Of a DNA stretch of 64,000 nucleotides, positions 8,917-19,688 are shown piece after piece. The notes below the pieces were generated by a model. It was not told where the DNA came from and searched no databases. It saw only the letters and a program-made list of their open reading frames with translations. Positions within the stretch are counted from its first letter, which is position 1, and every line of letters starts with the position of its first letter. Position numbers and translations under genes: made by a program. The DNA is from Nostoc indistinguendum CM1-VF10 (GTDB lineage: Bacteria; Cyanobacteriota; Cyanobacteriia; Cyanobacteriales; Nostocaceae): contig JAHHHS010000025.1 in the NCBI GenBank assembly GCA_019359215.1, positions 1 through 64,000 on the forward strand, read 5' to 3'.

Positions 8917-10320
8917 ATGACTAGCGCGATCGATAAGAATAGTCTGCTCGAAGCAGAAGCCTGGGAATTGTTGGAAGAGTCGATAATTTATTACCAGGGA
9001 AAACCCATTGGTACTGTAGCCGCCAGAGATGCGGAGTCAGATGCACTCAATTATGATCAGTGCTTTCTCCGCGATTTTGTCCCTTGTGCCTTGGTGTTTC
9101 TGATGCACGGCAAAGCAGAGATTGTGCGTAACTTTTTAGTAGAAACACTGAAATTACAAAGTCATGAAAAGCAGATAGACTGCTTTGAACCAGGAGCGGG
9201 ATTAATGCCTGCAAGTTTCAAAGTACATTCTAATGGGAATGAGGAATTTTTGGTCGCTGATTTTGGTGAACTGGCGATCGCTCGTGTTCCCCCAATTGAT
9301 TCTTGTATGTGGTGGATTCTCTTGCTACGCGCTTATGAAAAAGTTACAGGCGATTTAACCCTAGCGCGTCAGCCAGATTTTCAAGCAGGAATCAAGTTAA
9401 TTTTGGATCTTTGCTTGGTACATCGCTTTTCCATGTACCCAACAATGTTAGTTCCCGATGGCGCGTTTATGATTGACCGTCGCATGGGAGTCTACGAACA
9501 TCCTCTAGAAATTCAAGTATTATTCTATGCATCCCTCAGAGCTGCTACTGAATTGCTTTTACCAGATGGGGATGGCGATACGTACCTTGGCAAAGTCAAT
9601 AGGCGATTGGGATCTTTGAAATATCATATCCGCAACTATTACTGGCTAGACCTGAAGCGATTGGGGGAAATTTATCGTTACAAGGATAACGAATTTGGTA
9701 AAGAAATTGTTAATAAATTCAACATCAACTCAGAATCAATCCCCACTTGGTTGACCGAGTGGTTGCCCGAAACTGGAGGATATTTAGCGGGAAATCTGGG
9801 ACCGGGACGGATAGATTTTCGCTTTTTTGCTCTAGGAAATCTGATGGCAATCTTAGCTTCCTTAGCAAGCGAAAAAGAATCTCAGAGCATTATGAATTTA
9901 TTTGCCCAACGTTGGCAAGACTTGATCGGCTATATGCCTGTTAAAATCTGCTTTCCAGCAATGGATGGTTTAGAGTGGAGAATTGTTACAGGATGTGATG
10001 CTAAGAACAGGGCTTGGTCTTATCACAACGGTGGTAACTGGCCCGTTTTGCTGTGGTTATTTACCGCCGCCGCACTGAAAGCAGGTCGAACAGAACTTGC
10101 CCAAGCAGCGATCGCCATTGCCGAAAGGCGTTTATTTAAGGATAAATTCCCAGAATACTACGATGGCAACAATGGCCGTTTGATTGGCAAAGAAGCTAGA
10201 ATTTATCAAACCTGGAGCATTGCCGGATTGCTAGCAGCCAAAAAGTTCGTAGAAAATCCAGAGTACTTGGAATTAATCAGCTTTGCAGAGGGTCTTGAAG
10301 TCCCAGGCTGTAGCCTGTAA
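8917..10320 (+). CDS. Neutral/alkaline invertase (glycoside hydrolase family 100)
   Basis: The product has 467 residues, the usual length for cyanobacterial neutral/alkaline invertases, which split sucrose into glucose and fructose in the cytoplasm. Family landmarks are present: IGTVAARD and [12 protein letters not shown] near the N-terminus (the latter includes the catalytic Asp region), a [16 protein letters not shown] segment, and [14 protein letters not shown] near residue 369. No signal peptide is seen. In heterocystous species such enzymes feed sucrose carbon into metabolism, including in heterocysts; whether this copy does so cannot be told. No closely spaced partner gene. Confidence 0.9.
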   Translation: MTSAIDKNSLLEAEAWELLEESIIYYQGKPIGTVAARDAESDALNYDQCFLRDFVPCALVFLMHGKAEIVRNFLVETLKLQSHEKQIDCFEPGAGLMPASFKVHSNGNEEFLVADFGELAIARVPPIDSCMWWILLLRAYEKVTGDLTLARQPDFQAGIKLILDLCLVHRFSMYPTMLVPDGAFMIDRRMGVYEHPLEIQVLFYASLRAATELLLPDGDGDTYLGKVNRRLGSLKYHIRNYYWLDLKRLGEIYRYKDNEFGKEIVNKFNINSESIPTWLTEWLPETGGYLAGNLGPGRIDFRFFALGNLMAILASLASEKESQSIMNLFAQRWQDLIGYMPVKICFPAMDGLEWRIVTGCDAKNRAWSYHNGGNWPVLLWLFTAAALKAGRTELAQAAIAIAERRLFKDKFPEYYDGNNGRLIGKEARIYQTWSIAGLLAAKKFVENPEYLELISFAEGLEVPGCSL

Positions 10321-10576
10321 ATACAGATTGCGGCGCAAGGCGATGATTTGATTTAGCCGTTGTACTTATACAGGATGCCTCTGCTAAGAAGTACCGTAAC
10401 TCTTGGAGATGCTATGCCCAGCTTGCTTCTCCAAAGTGAGTACGCAAAGGTAAAGTTTAAAGCTTCAAATGCCGGATAACTGATACACTATATGGTAAGA
10501 GGTATCTGAAGTGTCATACTCAGTAGTATCACAAGATAGTCTTTGCATCATTAACACGTTTTAACGTGTATAAACC

Positions 10577-10879
10577 ATGAAAACTACTTCAGATTTAATT
10601 TCAGAATTTGAACAATTATTCAGACAAAAATTACAACTAAATAATTGTAAGCTCAGAAAGAAAAGACAAGAGAATAATTATGAAATTATTACTCCAGCTA
10701 AAGATATTTTTTTGATGTACTGGTCTGAATTCCCAGAAATCAATTTAATATACCAAGCTATAGGGGTACGCACTCAGCAGACTAGCGTTTATGAAAAGGC
10801 TATCCGCTCCCATATTAGTTCTAGTCTGAGTAGTATCCAAGAGAACCCTCACTCGGAAACACCATTATTGGTAAAATAA
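10577..10879 (+). CDS. Small hypothetical protein
   Basis: The product has 100 residues, is basic in its first half (CKLRKKRQ) and has no recognisable domain. It is followed 36 bases later by a strong terminator, which supports a real transcription unit. No signal peptide or membrane segment. Function unknown. Confidence 0.5.
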   Translation: MKTTSDLISEFEQLFRQKLQLNNCKLRKKRQENNYEIITPAKDIFLMYWSEFPEINLIYQAIGVRTQQTSVYEKAIRSHISSSLSSIQENPHSETPLLVK

Positions 10880-10915
10880 CGAATATTTAGATAATACAGA
10901 AAATATTTCCTAAAC

Positions 10916-10953
10916 TCTCGCCAGTTTTTGTAATAGAACTGGCGAGATTTTTT
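10916..10953 (+). terminator. Rho-independent terminator
   Basis: An 11-base perfect stem TCTCGCCAGTT/AACTGGCGAGA with a 10-base loop is followed directly by six T. It ends the transcript of the 10577-10879 gene. Confidence 0.85.
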
Positions 10954-10983
10954 CAAAGAAAAGCTGTTTATCAAGAGATAAAA

Positions 10984-11451
10984 ATGCAATCCGAAAAAAA
11001 TCAAGATCAGCCAGATTATAAAGCCTTGTTAGCAAATGCAAAGCAAGCTTTAAAACTTGAATACCAGAAATCAGCGGCTTTAGCGTCCCAACTGCAAGCC
11101 ATAAAAACTCAGTTAGAGCAAGTTCAAGCTGAAAACAAAACTCTAAGGGAAAGTGCTTACGAAGACGTAATTAAGCATTTTGAGGCGCGGACTCAAGCAG
11201 CAGAAGCGCTAGCACTAAAAACAGAAGTACGTCAAAGATTCCTTGAAGCCAATGGTTGTAAGGATGATCAGAGCTTCAATGCTCTATGGGATAGCATTAA
11301 AAATAAGATTCAGATCCAAGACGGTGAAGTGAGAATTGTTGCTCAAAATGGTACTCCTAAGTTCACCTTAACGGGCAACATGATGACTTTGAGGGATTTT
11401 ATTCAATCCCTCAAACAAGACCCAATTTCTGGAAAGTTTTTCTACAATTAA
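10984..11451 (+). CDS. Hypothetical coiled-coil protein
   Basis: The product has 155 residues. Residues from about 15 to 75 form a likely coiled coil with heptad-like Leu and Ala and many Glu, Gln and Lys residues. The C-terminal half (from FLEANGCKDDQSFNALW) is globular-looking and ends in a basic and aromatic tail. I do not recognise a family, though the layout resembles small phage or plasmid scaffold-type proteins. It starts just after a terminator, so it has its own promoter. Confidence 0.6.
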   Translation: MQSEKNQDQPDYKALLANAKQALKLEYQKSAALASQLQAIKTQLEQVQAENKTLRESAYEDVIKHFEARTQAAEALALKTEVRQRFLEANGCKDDQSFNALWDSIKNKIQIQDGEVRIVAQNGTPKFTLTGNMMTLRDFIQSLKQDPISGKFFYN

Positions 11452-11508
11452 AGAGCCAAATTAATCAAAGCCTCTCGTTAGAAGCTGACTAGAGATTGTA
11501 GCAGAAAA

Positions 11509-11691
11509 TTATTCATCTTCATCTCCTGGCGGTCGTTCGCTCTCGCTTTGTTGAGCGTTCCACTCCAAAACAATGCGCTCTAACATTTCAGGCTGTGTAC
11601 AGTTATTAACATCGGCGTACATTTGAATCAACTGCCTCACTTTAGGACTAATGTGGCGAATCTCTAGTTGCTTACTTTGCACCATGTTCAT
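11509..11691 (-). CDS. Small protein, possible ribbon-helix-helix type
   Basis: The product has 60 residues. A short beta-like segment (QLEIRHIS) is followed by two predicted helices (KVRQLIQMYADVNN and QPEMLERIVLEW) and an acidic tail. This arrangement is compatible with a ribbon-helix-helix DNA-binding fold as found in antitoxins, but that is inference. No partner toxin is adjacent. The first and third residues are both Met, so the start may be either. Confidence 0.45.
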   Translation of the reverse strand: MNMVQSKQLEIRHISPKVRQLIQMYADVNNCTQPEMLERIVLEWNAQQSESERPPGDEDE

Positions 11692-11827
11692 TAACTTTTA
11701 GTGTCTATTACATTATGTTGAATCATTCAACTATGTCTATTGCAATAAATTTTGTTAAATTACGCAATCCCTGCATTTAAGATGGCTATCAATTCTTCTC
11801 TCTCTTCCCCGGTCATTGAGCGGTGTC

Positions 11828-11950
11828 GAAGTAGCGCAGTCGTCGGCGCGGCCTCTCCAAGAGTTAGGAGTCGTACCCCTTTAGGGAAGCAATCTACGCG
11901 TAGCGTCTGTCTGCGACACCCTGTTCGCGTTCCTAGAGAAGTGCTGCCTC
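11828..11950. repeat. Short dispersed repeat cluster
   Basis: A dense run of GC-richer short repeats, including CGCGTAGCGTCTGTCTGCGACA and GTTCGCGTTCCTAGAGAAG-like blocks, matches in style those at 2127-2200 and 30848-30900. It sits between the end of the UPF0182 gene and the small minus-strand gene. The open frame crossing it on the plus strand is not credible as a gene. Confidence 0.6.
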
Positions 11951-11966
11951 CCCTTCTTACAGTTCC

Positions 11967-14900
11967 TCAACCTGGCGGGACTGCTTCTTCAAAGGGACGG
12001 ATAATTGCAGGCGCTGGTGTAACTTCTGGTTTAAAAATTCCCTGCAATGCTTCTTCTAATGTTTGTGCCATGACAATCCGGTTTTCGTAAGCCACAATTA
12101 CCCGCACCAAAGTTGGCAAACTATTCTGTGTGGCTTCTAGATAGATTGGCTCGACATACAGCAGCGATTCTTCAATGGGAATTACTAGTAGATTGCCTTG
12201 AATGGCTTTCGATCCTTGGCGATTCCACAGAGAAATTTGCTGAGAAATTACTGGGTCTTGGTTAATCCGCGCTTCGATTTGTTCTGTACCGTAAACCAGT
12301 CTTTCTTTGGGAAAAGTATATAAGAATAACCTACCGTAGTTTTCTCCATCCGATCGCGCCGCTAACCAAGCGATTAAATTAGTCCGTTGTCTGGGAGTGT
12401 AGGGTAAAAGCAGGATAAATTCTTCAAAAGGTACGGTGGGTAGACTAGTAATTAAATAATACGGCTCTACCGGACGGGTTTCACTGCCATAAATTTCATT
12501 AGGAATCTGCCACTGGTCTTCCCGGTTGTAAAATACCTGGGGGTCAGTCATGTGGTAGGTCATCAACCGCTCAGATTGAATTTTGAAGAAATCAACTGGA
12601 TAGCGGATATGACTGCGGAGACTAACTGGCATGGCACTGAGCGGTTTGAAGGTGTTAGGAAATATCCTTGACCAAGTGGCAATAATCGGATCGCCGGAAT
12701 CTGCAATATAAAAATTAACACTACCGTTGTAAGCATCAATTACTACCTTGACCGAGTTACGAATGTAGTTGATACCGTCGCTAGCAGTGTCTGAGTAAGG
12801 ATAGCGATCGCTCGTTGTGTAGGCATCAACAATCCAGTAAAGATAGCTGGGATTACTTGGAAAATCTTGATTAGCAGCAGCAGCAACTAAATAAGGATCG
12901 CTGTCAAATTTCAGAAAAGGTGCGATCGCTTGAATTCTTTGCTTGACATTTCGCCGGAATAGTACCCTTGTATCTGGCAAAAAGTCCCGCGTCAGCACCA
13001 TCTGCCAATCTTTCAAATACATGGCAAATAACCACCGTCGCCATGTTGAACCAATTTGAACTCCACCCAGACCATCGTAAGAGTTGTAAACATTGTCACT
13101 ACCACTGGGGTAGTCTAGCTCTCTAACTCTTGTGCCAGTCATTACGTAACTATTAGCTATTTCACCGTAATAAATCCGTGGCTGCCCAATGGGAATACTT
13201 TCACGAATCGCTGGGCTGGAAGTTGTAAGAGCGCTACTGTTACCGCTAATATCTTTAACAAAATATTCTGGTAGCCCACCCGCTCCAACTGTATTAACTG
13301 GGCTAACAGTAAACCCGAAACCGTGGGTATAAATTAAATGACGGTTAACCCACGTTTGAGCTTCCTGTGGTACGCCAGTGTAGTCTAACTCTCGTGCGGC
13401 AATCAGTACCTGCCGCCGTTCTGTTGCTTCGGCTGCTTCCTGCTTAGGTTCTGGTGGGTTTTGAGGGGCTGATGGTCGGCGTGAAGTTACATCTGTTTTT
13501 AGAGTATACCGATCAATATCGGCATCGGGGAACCGATAATATGGCCGAATTTGTTGCAGCTGACGGTTAGTTTCTAAGAGCGGTCGCTGATCCCAAAGGC
13601 GAATATTCCGAATTGTCAAATCATTCGTTTGAATATCAGCTTTAGTCAGCATTCCTCGAGGGTTGAAGCCTCTAGAATCGATTGCCTCTAAATCGAATGC
13701 TTGGCGAGTCAAAGCGATAGTCCGCTGAATGTAGGGTTGCTCTCGTTGCAATTCATTAGGTAGGACAATTAAATATTGCACTACAGCAGGTAAAACAGTG
13801 TCAGCTGATATAACTAGTATTAGATAAACCCCTAATCCGTAAAATACTAAGCGACGATACTGGGATTTGGATTTCCAGAAAAACGTTCGCCAAAGTAGGT
13901 AAGTTGCGATCGCTACTGCCACAATACACAAGACGGTATAAGCTGGCAACTGGGCTATTACATCCGTATAGCTTGCACCATAAGTTACTCCACGGGTAGA
14001 ATACACCAGTTCATAGCGACTCAGCCAATAACTCAGAGCCACTACCAGCATCAACAAGCCACCCATACCGTATAAATGACGCTGCTGCTGGGGCGAAAAA
14101 CCAGGGAAAATCCCCTGACTTAAACTGTCAGCAGACAAGAGATAAGTGAGAGTAACAGCGACGAAGCCATACAAACATAATCCCATCAGCCAGAGTTCTA
14201 GCAGTTCCCAAACAGGTAAGGAAAATACGTAAAAGCTGATATCTCGACCAAATAAAGGCTCAGTGTTGTTGAAAAGGGTAGGGTGAAAATATTGCAGCAC
14301 CTTTGGCCAGTGTTGGAATAGAATGAAGGCAAAAATGGGACTGAATACAGCCGCGATCGCAGTTAGTAAAAATTGGGGATAGATTAAAATTGCGATCGTT
14401 ACTCCCCCAATTAAGCCGATATACCAGACTTGAGAAACAATCTGTCTGAAGAGTTGCCAGATTCTCTCTGGCCGAAATAGAGCGGGAATGGGTAGACTAG
14501 CCTGATTTACTGGAGAATTCCAGTAAAAAAGAGCAATTTGACCATAGTGAGCTAGCATTAACCCAATCAAAAAGCTCAATACCACAGCTAAGGGTAATAA
14601 CCAACGCAATCTAAATGGTTTAAAGCGTTGTGGCGTAACTGTCTGGATTTCGTTGCGTCTTGAATAATGAGGAGTGAGAAAATTTTTTAATTCACTGCTC
14701 AGTTCTGCCTCCTCACGCCTGACTTCCTCAATCTTCAAAGACTGGGGATATTTTAGCCGTTGTGCTATGGCCAGATTTAGCAGTAGATAGGCAGCAGTTA
14801 TCGCAGCCACCACTATCCATAAAACACCGCGAGTCACCACCCTCAACAAAAATACTTGGAGGTAGCCGACTTCCTGAAACCAAAAAATCTCTGCTCCCAC

Positions 14901-14975
14901 ACGGGAACCCAAATTCAGGAGTAGCCACAGCCCGAAGAATACAATTAATAGTCTAAAGCCCCATTTCCAATACAT
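11967..14975 (-). CDS. UPF0182 family membrane protein
   Basis: The product has 1002 residues, close to the usual size for UPF0182 proteins. The N-terminal third carries about seven transmembrane helices (the first at residues 7-23, then near 50-70, 130-150, 185-215, 255-285, 300-320 and 345-400). A large, presumably extracytoplasmic domain follows, including [13 protein letters not shown] and [27 protein letters not shown], which are strongly conserved in the family. The molecular function is unknown. It appears to be a single-gene unit beginning 20 bases after the end of the HicA-like gene on the same strand. Confidence 0.9.
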   Translation of the reverse strand: MYWKWGFRLLIVFFGLWLLLNLGSRVGAEIFWFQEVGYLQVFLLRVVTRGVLWIVVAAITAAYLLLNLAIAQRLKYPQSLKIEEVRREEAELSSELKNFLTPHYSRRNEIQTVTPQRFKPFRLRWLLPLAVVLSFLIGLMLAHYGQIALFYWNSPVNQASLPIPALFRPERIWQLFRQIVSQVWYIGLIGGVTIAILIYPQFLLTAIAAVFSPIFAFILFQHWPKVLQYFHPTLFNNTEPLFGRDISFYVFSLPVWELLELWLMGLCLYGFVAVTLTYLLSADSLSQGIFPGFSPQQQRHLYGMGGLLMLVVALSYWLSRYELVYSTRGVTYGASYTDVIAQLPAYTVLCIVAVAIATYLLWRTFFWKSKSQYRRLVFYGLGVYLILVISADTVLPAVVQYLIVLPNELQREQPYIQRTIALTRQAFDLEAIDSRGFNPRGMLTKADIQTNDLTIRNIRLWDQRPLLETNRQLQQIRPYYRFPDADIDRYTLKTDVTSRRPSAPQNPPEPKQEAAEATERRQVLIAARELDYTGVPQEAQTWVNRHLIYTHGFGFTVSPVNTVGAGGLPEYFVKDISGNSSALTTSSPAIRESIPIGQPRIYYGEIANSYVMTGTRVRELDYPSGSDNVYNSYDGLGGVQIGSTWRRWLFAMYLKDWQMVLTRDFLPDTRVLFRRNVKQRIQAIAPFLKFDSDPYLVAAAANQDFPSNPSYLYWIVDAYTTSDRYPYSDTASDGINYIRNSVKVVIDAYNGSVNFYIADSGDPIIATWSRIFPNTFKPLSAMPVSLRSHIRYPVDFFKIQSERLMTYHMTDPQVFYNREDQWQIPNEIYGSETRPVEPYYLITSLPTVPFEEFILLLPYTPRQRTNLIAWLAARSDGENYGRLFLYTFPKERLVYGTEQIEARINQDPVISQQISLWNRQGSKAIQGNLLVIPIEESLLYVEPIYLEATQNSLPTLVRVIVAYENRIVMAQTLEEALQGIFKPEVTPAPAIIRPFEEAVPPG

Positions 14976-14995
14976 TGATATGTAATTTTACCCCT

Positions 14996-15190
14996 CTAAA
15001 AGGCTTTGGGAAGTCCAGCTTTCAAAACTCCGTTAGCAGTATGGCGTGACTTGATGGTTCCCTCTACAACAAAGCGACGATCTGTAATTGGACTGTACCA
15101 GATTTCATGATCTCCTTTGCCTTGCCGTTCAAAGTAGCACCCAACTTCTGAAAGCATCTTTTTCAACTCAGGAGTAAACGACGCACCCAT
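14996..15190 (-). CDS. hicA: HicA-like (YcfA family) toxin
   Basis: The product has 64 residues, full length for the family. It contains FERQGKGDHEIWYSP, matching the G-K-G-S/D-H motif with the catalytic His of HicA mRNA interferases, and a C-terminal KSRHTANGVLKAGLP segment. HicA toxins act as small double-stranded-RNA-binding-fold ribonucleases countered by HicB. No HicB follows. The ATG comes directly after the TAG of the upstream WD40 frame, so translation may be coupled to it. The last 30-odd residues of that upstream frame are not WD40 and might be a remnant of a partner gene. Confidence 0.75.
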   Translation of the reverse strand: MGASFTPELKKMLSEVGCYFERQGKGDHEIWYSPITDRRFVVEGTIKSRHTANGVLKAGLPKAF

Positions 15191-16363
15191 CTATGAAGCC
15201 ACCTTAATCAACTCTTGTCGATGGCAGGTTAACTCAAAGGTGATGGAACCCACATAGTCAGAAGGGACAATTTTGTTGAGAATGATCAGTTCTGGAATTA
15301 TTTCTCGCCTAATGGCGACAGAAGCGACATAATCCTCATGACCATGCAATGGTTCAGCTAAGGGAAGACCTTGCCAGTTCCACAACTGCACCGTGCCGTT
15401 ACCATCGCCACTGACAATAGTCTGCCCATCACTGCTGATGGCGACAGAAGCGACATAATTTTTATGACCATGCAATGGTTCAGCTAAGGGAAGACCTTGG
15501 CAGTTCCACAACCTCACCATGCCGTCATCACCACCACTGACAATCGTTTGCCCATCACTGCTGATGGCGACAGAATTTACATAATTCTTATGACCACGCA
15601 ATGGTTCAGCTAAGGGAAGACCTTGGCGGTTCCACAACCTCACCGTGCCGTCATCACCACCACTGGCAATCGTGTGCCCATCGGCACTGATGGCGACAGA
15701 AGAGACATCACTCTTATGACCACGCAATGGTTCAGCTAAGGAAAGACCTTGGCAGTTCCACAACCGCACCGTGCCGTCACTACCGCCACTGACAATCGTC
15801 TGCCCATCACTGCTAATGGCGGCAGACCAGACAACACCCTCATGACCACGCAATGGTTCAGCCAAGGAAAGACCTTGGTGGTTCCACAATCTCACCGTAC
15901 CGTCACGACCCCCACTGACGATAGTTTGCCTATCGCCGCTGATGGCGACAGAATCGACAATACTTTTATGACCACGCAATGGTTCAGCTAAGGAAAGACC
16001 TTGGTGGTGGTTCCATAATCGCACTGTCCCGTCAGCACCGCCACTGACAATCGTCTGCCCATCGTCGCTGATGGTGACAGACCAGACAATACCCTCATAA
16101 CCACGCAATCGTTCAGCTAATGAAAAACCTTGGTGGTTCCACAATCGCAGCACCGTGCGGTCAGCACCGCCACTTACAATCGTCTGCCCATCACTGCTAA
16201 TGGCAACACAATTTACATAATTCTCATCACCATACAAAGGTTTAGCTAAAGGAAGACCTTGGTGATTCCACAATCGCACCGTGCCGTCATCACCACCACT
16301 GACAATCGTTTGCCCATCGGCGCTGATGGCGACAGAAGAGACAACACTCCCATGACCACGCAT
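15191..16363 (-). pseudogene. WD40 beta-propeller fragment of a broken caspase/STAND-type gene
   Basis: The 390-residue frame holds eight complete WD40 repeats of about 42 residues and a ninth cut after SVAI. Repeats are very alike (DGQTIVSGG, GTVRLWN, LAEPLRGH), indicating recent amplification. The first repeat begins without a proper N-terminus: its ATG overlaps, in another frame, the end of the caspase-like frame upstream. In complete relatives a caspase domain is followed by an NTPase domain beginning near CPYQGLKAF and then WD40 repeats. Here that middle is missing and the frames do not join. The last ~36 residues (after RREII) are unlike WD40 and run into the HicA gene. Confidence 0.75.
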
Positions 16364-17004
16364 TCAAAGGCTTTTAAACCTTGGTAAGGACATTCATCTT
16401 TGACTTCAAAGGTTTCAGCTTGTGTTTGATGCTTGTAGCTAACTAAAGTAATTGAACTTCCCCAACCCAATTGAATCGGTTGTTGACCACTACCTTTAGG
16501 TTCGGCGCTAATACTACCAAATAGATCAGCACTTGTTACCTGTCCATGCTGATTAGCCTTCTCTGCTGACAACCCAGCCAGCAAAGCAGTTGAAAAAATA
16601 CTGTGTTGTGCGCTTTTGTTGGCATAAGCTTCTTGAAAAGGTCTGCAAGCTGCAATAAAGTAGTAATCGCTTTCTAAATTAAAGGCGGTAAAAGTTGTTT
16701 TGAGCAGATTGTTTTCCAAGAAATAACCACTGTGACAGCAATCTAACAGCACTACTAAACTACTCAAGTTAGATTTTGCAATTAAATTGTTGAGACTCTG
16801 AAGACTAATCCCGCCTGTTTGTTCAATAATTTGCTTGCCTTGAGTGACAATTGTCAAGTCAGAGGTTGCTAAATATGCTTGTTGTGTTCCTAAGCTGTCA
16901 GATACAGTGATGCCATGCCCTGTAAAGTAAATTAGCGCCTCGTTTTTAACTGCTTGTTGTTGCAAAAGTGTTTTGAAAGCTTCAGCCAACTTAGTTGTAC
17001 TCAC
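16246..17004 (-). pseudogene. Caspase-like (peptidase C14) domain remnant
   Basis: The frame shows the caspase-type catalytic His in IYFTGHGI and the catalytic Cys in LLDCCHSGYF, so the p20 core is present. Homologous sequence extends upstream of the GTG at 17004: the frame stays open to an in-frame TGA at 17140-17142 and reads DAEAVEQVLKAHGDF, a family-typical stretch, but no good start is seen and the expected first strand (ALVIGI-type) is missing. Downstream it reaches CPYQGLKAFE, normally the entry to the STAND-type NTPase, then passes out of frame into WD40 DNA. I infer a decayed multidomain gene. Confidence 0.75.
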
Positions 17005-17216
17005 TTTCCCTTTGAGAACAGCGATATCCTCAAAATCACCATGCGCTTTTAGTACCTGTTCTACCGCTTCTGCATCCGTAGCTGGTTGTCCAGTAGAAAT
17101 TTGTATTGCAGGATAACAACATTGTTTATTGTTAGGCCCTCACCGTGTTTTACTTGAGAAAAATCGCACATCGCGCTAGTCTTCATTGACGTAACCGCAC
17201 GCTGTAACATTAGGCG

Positions 17217-19622
17217 ATGACAAATCAACTCTCTGTGAAAATTCCCTCTTGCACTTGGAGCCGTCCCATCGGCTTAGGCTGGGACAAACCTTATACCGTC
17301 CGCTACGCAAGTAATATCGACGATGGCCCTTGGCATGGTATGCCTTTAGGTGGCTTTGGTGCAGGTTGCATCGGTCGTTCTTCACGGGGAGATTTTAACC
17401 TGTGGCACATCGATGGCGGTGAACATACCTTCAAAAACGTTCCCGCTTGTCAATTCAGTGTGTTTGAGTCCAATAGCACATCTTCTCAAGCCTACGCTTT
17501 ATCTACGCAAGCGCCCGATGATGGCACTCTCAAAGCTTGGCAATGGTATCCGACACTTCCCGCCACAGAGGGGAAGGGTAATTATCACGCGCTATACCCG
17601 CGTAGCTGGTTTGTGTATGAAAATGTATTTCAAGCACAGTTGACTTGTGAGCAATTTTCCCCAGTTTGGGCAGGTAATTACCAAGAAACTAGCTACCCTG
17701 TGGCAATATTCCTCTGGAATGCCCACAACCCCACGGATGCACCGATTACTCTCAGCATTATGCTCACTTGGCAAAATATGGCGGGCTGGTTTACAAACGC
17801 TCTCAAATCTCCCGAAGTGCGAGTGCGCGATGATGGTAGTCCGGTTTACGAATACCAACCACGCTGGGGCGAAAGTCAAGGGAACCATAACCAAATAGTT
17901 GAAAATACACAACAGTTTGGCTGTGTTTTAGGTCGGGTTGGTAGTGATGCTTTGCAAGAAGGTGACGGAACTTGGTGTATTGCCACGCTGAAGCATCCCC
18001 AAGTAAAAGTATTTCACCACACTCGCTGGAATCCTAATGGTACGGGTGATGAGGTGTGGCAAAGCTTTGCAAAAGATGGTTCTTTGCCCAATTATATAGA
18101 TACAAATCCAGTAGCAGAAGGTGAACAATTAGGGGCTGCGATGGCACTCCGTTTCACTCTCCAACCAGGCGAAACTCTCGAAATCCCCTTTGTACTCGCT
18201 TGGGATTTGCCGATCACAGAATTTGCCGCCGGGGTCAATTATTACCGCAGATATACAGACTTTTTTGGTAAAAATGGAAACAACGCCTGGGCGATCGCAT
18301 CGACTGCACTACAAGAATACCAAAGCTGGCGATCGCAAATTCAAACTTGGCAAAAACCGATTCTCGACCGGGAAGATTTACCCGACTGGTTTAAAATGGC
18401 TCTATTTAATGAGCTTTATGACCTCACCAGTGGCGGTACTCTCTGGAGTGCAGCATCAGAACTTGACCCCATCGGTCAGTTTGCAGTGCTGGAGTGCCTA
18501 GATTACCGTTGGTATGAAAGTCTAGATGTGCGATTATACGGTTCTTTTGCGCTGCTGATGCTGTTTCCAGAACTAGAAAAGTCGGTGATGAGGGCATTTG
18601 CACGGGCGATTCCTCAAGGTGATGATACACCCCGGATAATTGGCTATTACATGACAATTAAGGCAGAAAGCCCGATTGCAGTTCGCAAAGTCGCGGGTGC
18701 AACACCCCACGATTTAGGCGCACCCAATGAACACGTTTGGGAGAAAACCAACTACACCAGCTATCAAGACTGCAATTTGTGGAAGGATTTGGGTAGCGAT
18801 TTTGTCTTGCAAGTATACCGTGATTTTCTCCTCACGGGTGCTGACGATGTGGAATTCCTAGCCGATTGCTGGAATGCGATCGTTCAAACCCTCGACTACC
18901 TGAAAACTTTTGACATTGATGGCGATGGAATTCCCGAAAACTCTGGTGCGCCTGATCAAACCTTTGATGATTGGCGGTTACAGGGTGTCAGCGCCTATTG
19001 TGGTGGGTTATGGTTAGCGGCGTTAGAAGCTGCGATCGCAATTAGCGATATTTTATTAACTTACCAGACAGGTGACACAGCAGAGTTAGCGGTTCAAAAA
19101 TCCACTTATGAAACTTGGTTACAACAATCTCTTCCTATCTACCAAGAAAAACTCTGGAATGGGCAATATTACAAACTTGATAGTGAAAGTGGTTCCGATG
19201 TAGTCATGGCAGATCAATTGTGCGGACAATTTTATGCTCGTCTGCTGGACTTACCTGATATTGTACCGAGCGATCGCGCCCTCTCTGCCTTGAAAACTGT
19301 TTATGATGCGTGCTTTTTAAAATTCTGTAATGGTGAGTTTGGTGCTGCTAATGGTGTTCGTCCTGACGGTTCACCAGAAAATCCTAAAGCTACTCATCCC
19401 CTAGAAGTTTGGACAGGTATAAACTTTGGACTGGCGGCTTTTCTTGTGCAGATGGGAATGAAGGATGAAGCGTTGAAATTGACGCAAGCTGTAGTGCAGC
19501 AAATTTATGACAATGGTCTGCAATTTCGTACCCCTGAAGCTATCACCGCAGCTGGTACTTTCCGTGCTAGCACTTACTTACGGGCAATGGCGATTTGGGG
19601 AATTTACTTAGTTATTAATTGA
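17217..19622 (+). CDS. GH116 family beta-glucosidase/glucosylceramidase-like
   Basis: The product has 801 residues, matching GH116 enzymes (GBA2-type non-lysosomal glucosylceramidase and bacterial relatives). The N-terminal domain contains GMPLGGFGAGCIGRSSRGDFNLWHIDGG, and the catalytic (alpha/alpha)6 domain contains the ECLDYRWYESLDVRLYGSFALL region and DGDGIPENSGAPDQTFDDW with the acid/base Asp area. It should hydrolyse beta-glucosides; the natural substrate in cyanobacteria is unknown. No signal peptide is seen, so it is probably cytoplasmic. A short hairpin follows the stop. It stands alone. Confidence 0.9.
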   Translation: MTNQLSVKIPSCTWSRPIGLGWDKPYTVRYASNIDDGPWHGMPLGGFGAGCIGRSSRGDFNLWHIDGGEHTFKNVPACQFSVFESNSTSSQAYALSTQAPDDGTLKAWQWYPTLPATEGKGNYHALYPRSWFVYENVFQAQLTCEQFSPVWAGNYQETSYPVAIFLWNAHNPTDAPITLSIMLTWQNMAGWFTNALKSPEVRVRDDGSPVYEYQPRWGESQGNHNQIVENTQQFGCVLGRVGSDALQEGDGTWCIATLKHPQVKVFHHTRWNPNGTGDEVWQSFAKDGSLPNYIDTNPVAEGEQLGAAMALRFTLQPGETLEIPFVLAWDLPITEFAAGVNYYRRYTDFFGKNGNNAWAIASTALQEYQSWRSQIQTWQKPILDREDLPDWFKMALFNELYDLTSGGTLWSAASELDPIGQFAVLECLDYRWYESLDVRLYGSFALLMLFPELEKSVMRAFARAIPQGDDTPRIIGYYMTIKAESPIAVRKVAGATPHDLGAPNEHVWEKTNYTSYQDCNLWKDLGSDFVLQVYRDFLLTGADDVEFLADCWNAIVQTLDYLKTFDIDGDGIPENSGAPDQTFDDWRLQGVSAYCGGLWLAALEAAIAISDILLTYQTGDTAELAVQKSTYETWLQQSLPIYQEKLWNGQYYKLDSESGSDVVMADQLCGQFYARLLDLPDIVPSDRALSALKTVYDACFLKFCNGEFGAANGVRPDGSPENPKATHPLEVWTGINFGLAAFLVQMGMKDEALKLTQAVVQQIYDNGLQFRTPEAITAAGTFRASTYLRAMAIWGIYLVIN

Positions 19623-19628
19623 TTGGCT

Positions 19629-19688
19629 ATCAAAACGAGAACTGTTTTGATGCAACATACGTAGGGGCGCATAGCTATGCGTCCCTAC
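19629..19688. repeat. Hairpin after the GH116 stop and a GTAGGGGCGCA palindrome
   Basis: ATCAAAAC (19629-19636) pairs with GTTTTGAT (19644-19651) just after the stop and may help end transcription. It is followed by the dispersed palindrome at 19661-19688 with arms GTAGGGGCGCATAG and CTATGCGTCCCTAC, related to the one at 4612-4649. Confidence 0.65.

Noticed and set aside
11752..12090. 112-codon plus-strand frame
   Set aside because: It runs through dispersed repeats and the reverse of the UPF0182 gene.
15250..16360. Regular ~126-base periodicity that might suggest a CRISPR or satellite array
   Set aside because: The units are translated WD40 repeats with conserved protein motifs; no short repeat/unique spacer pattern exists.
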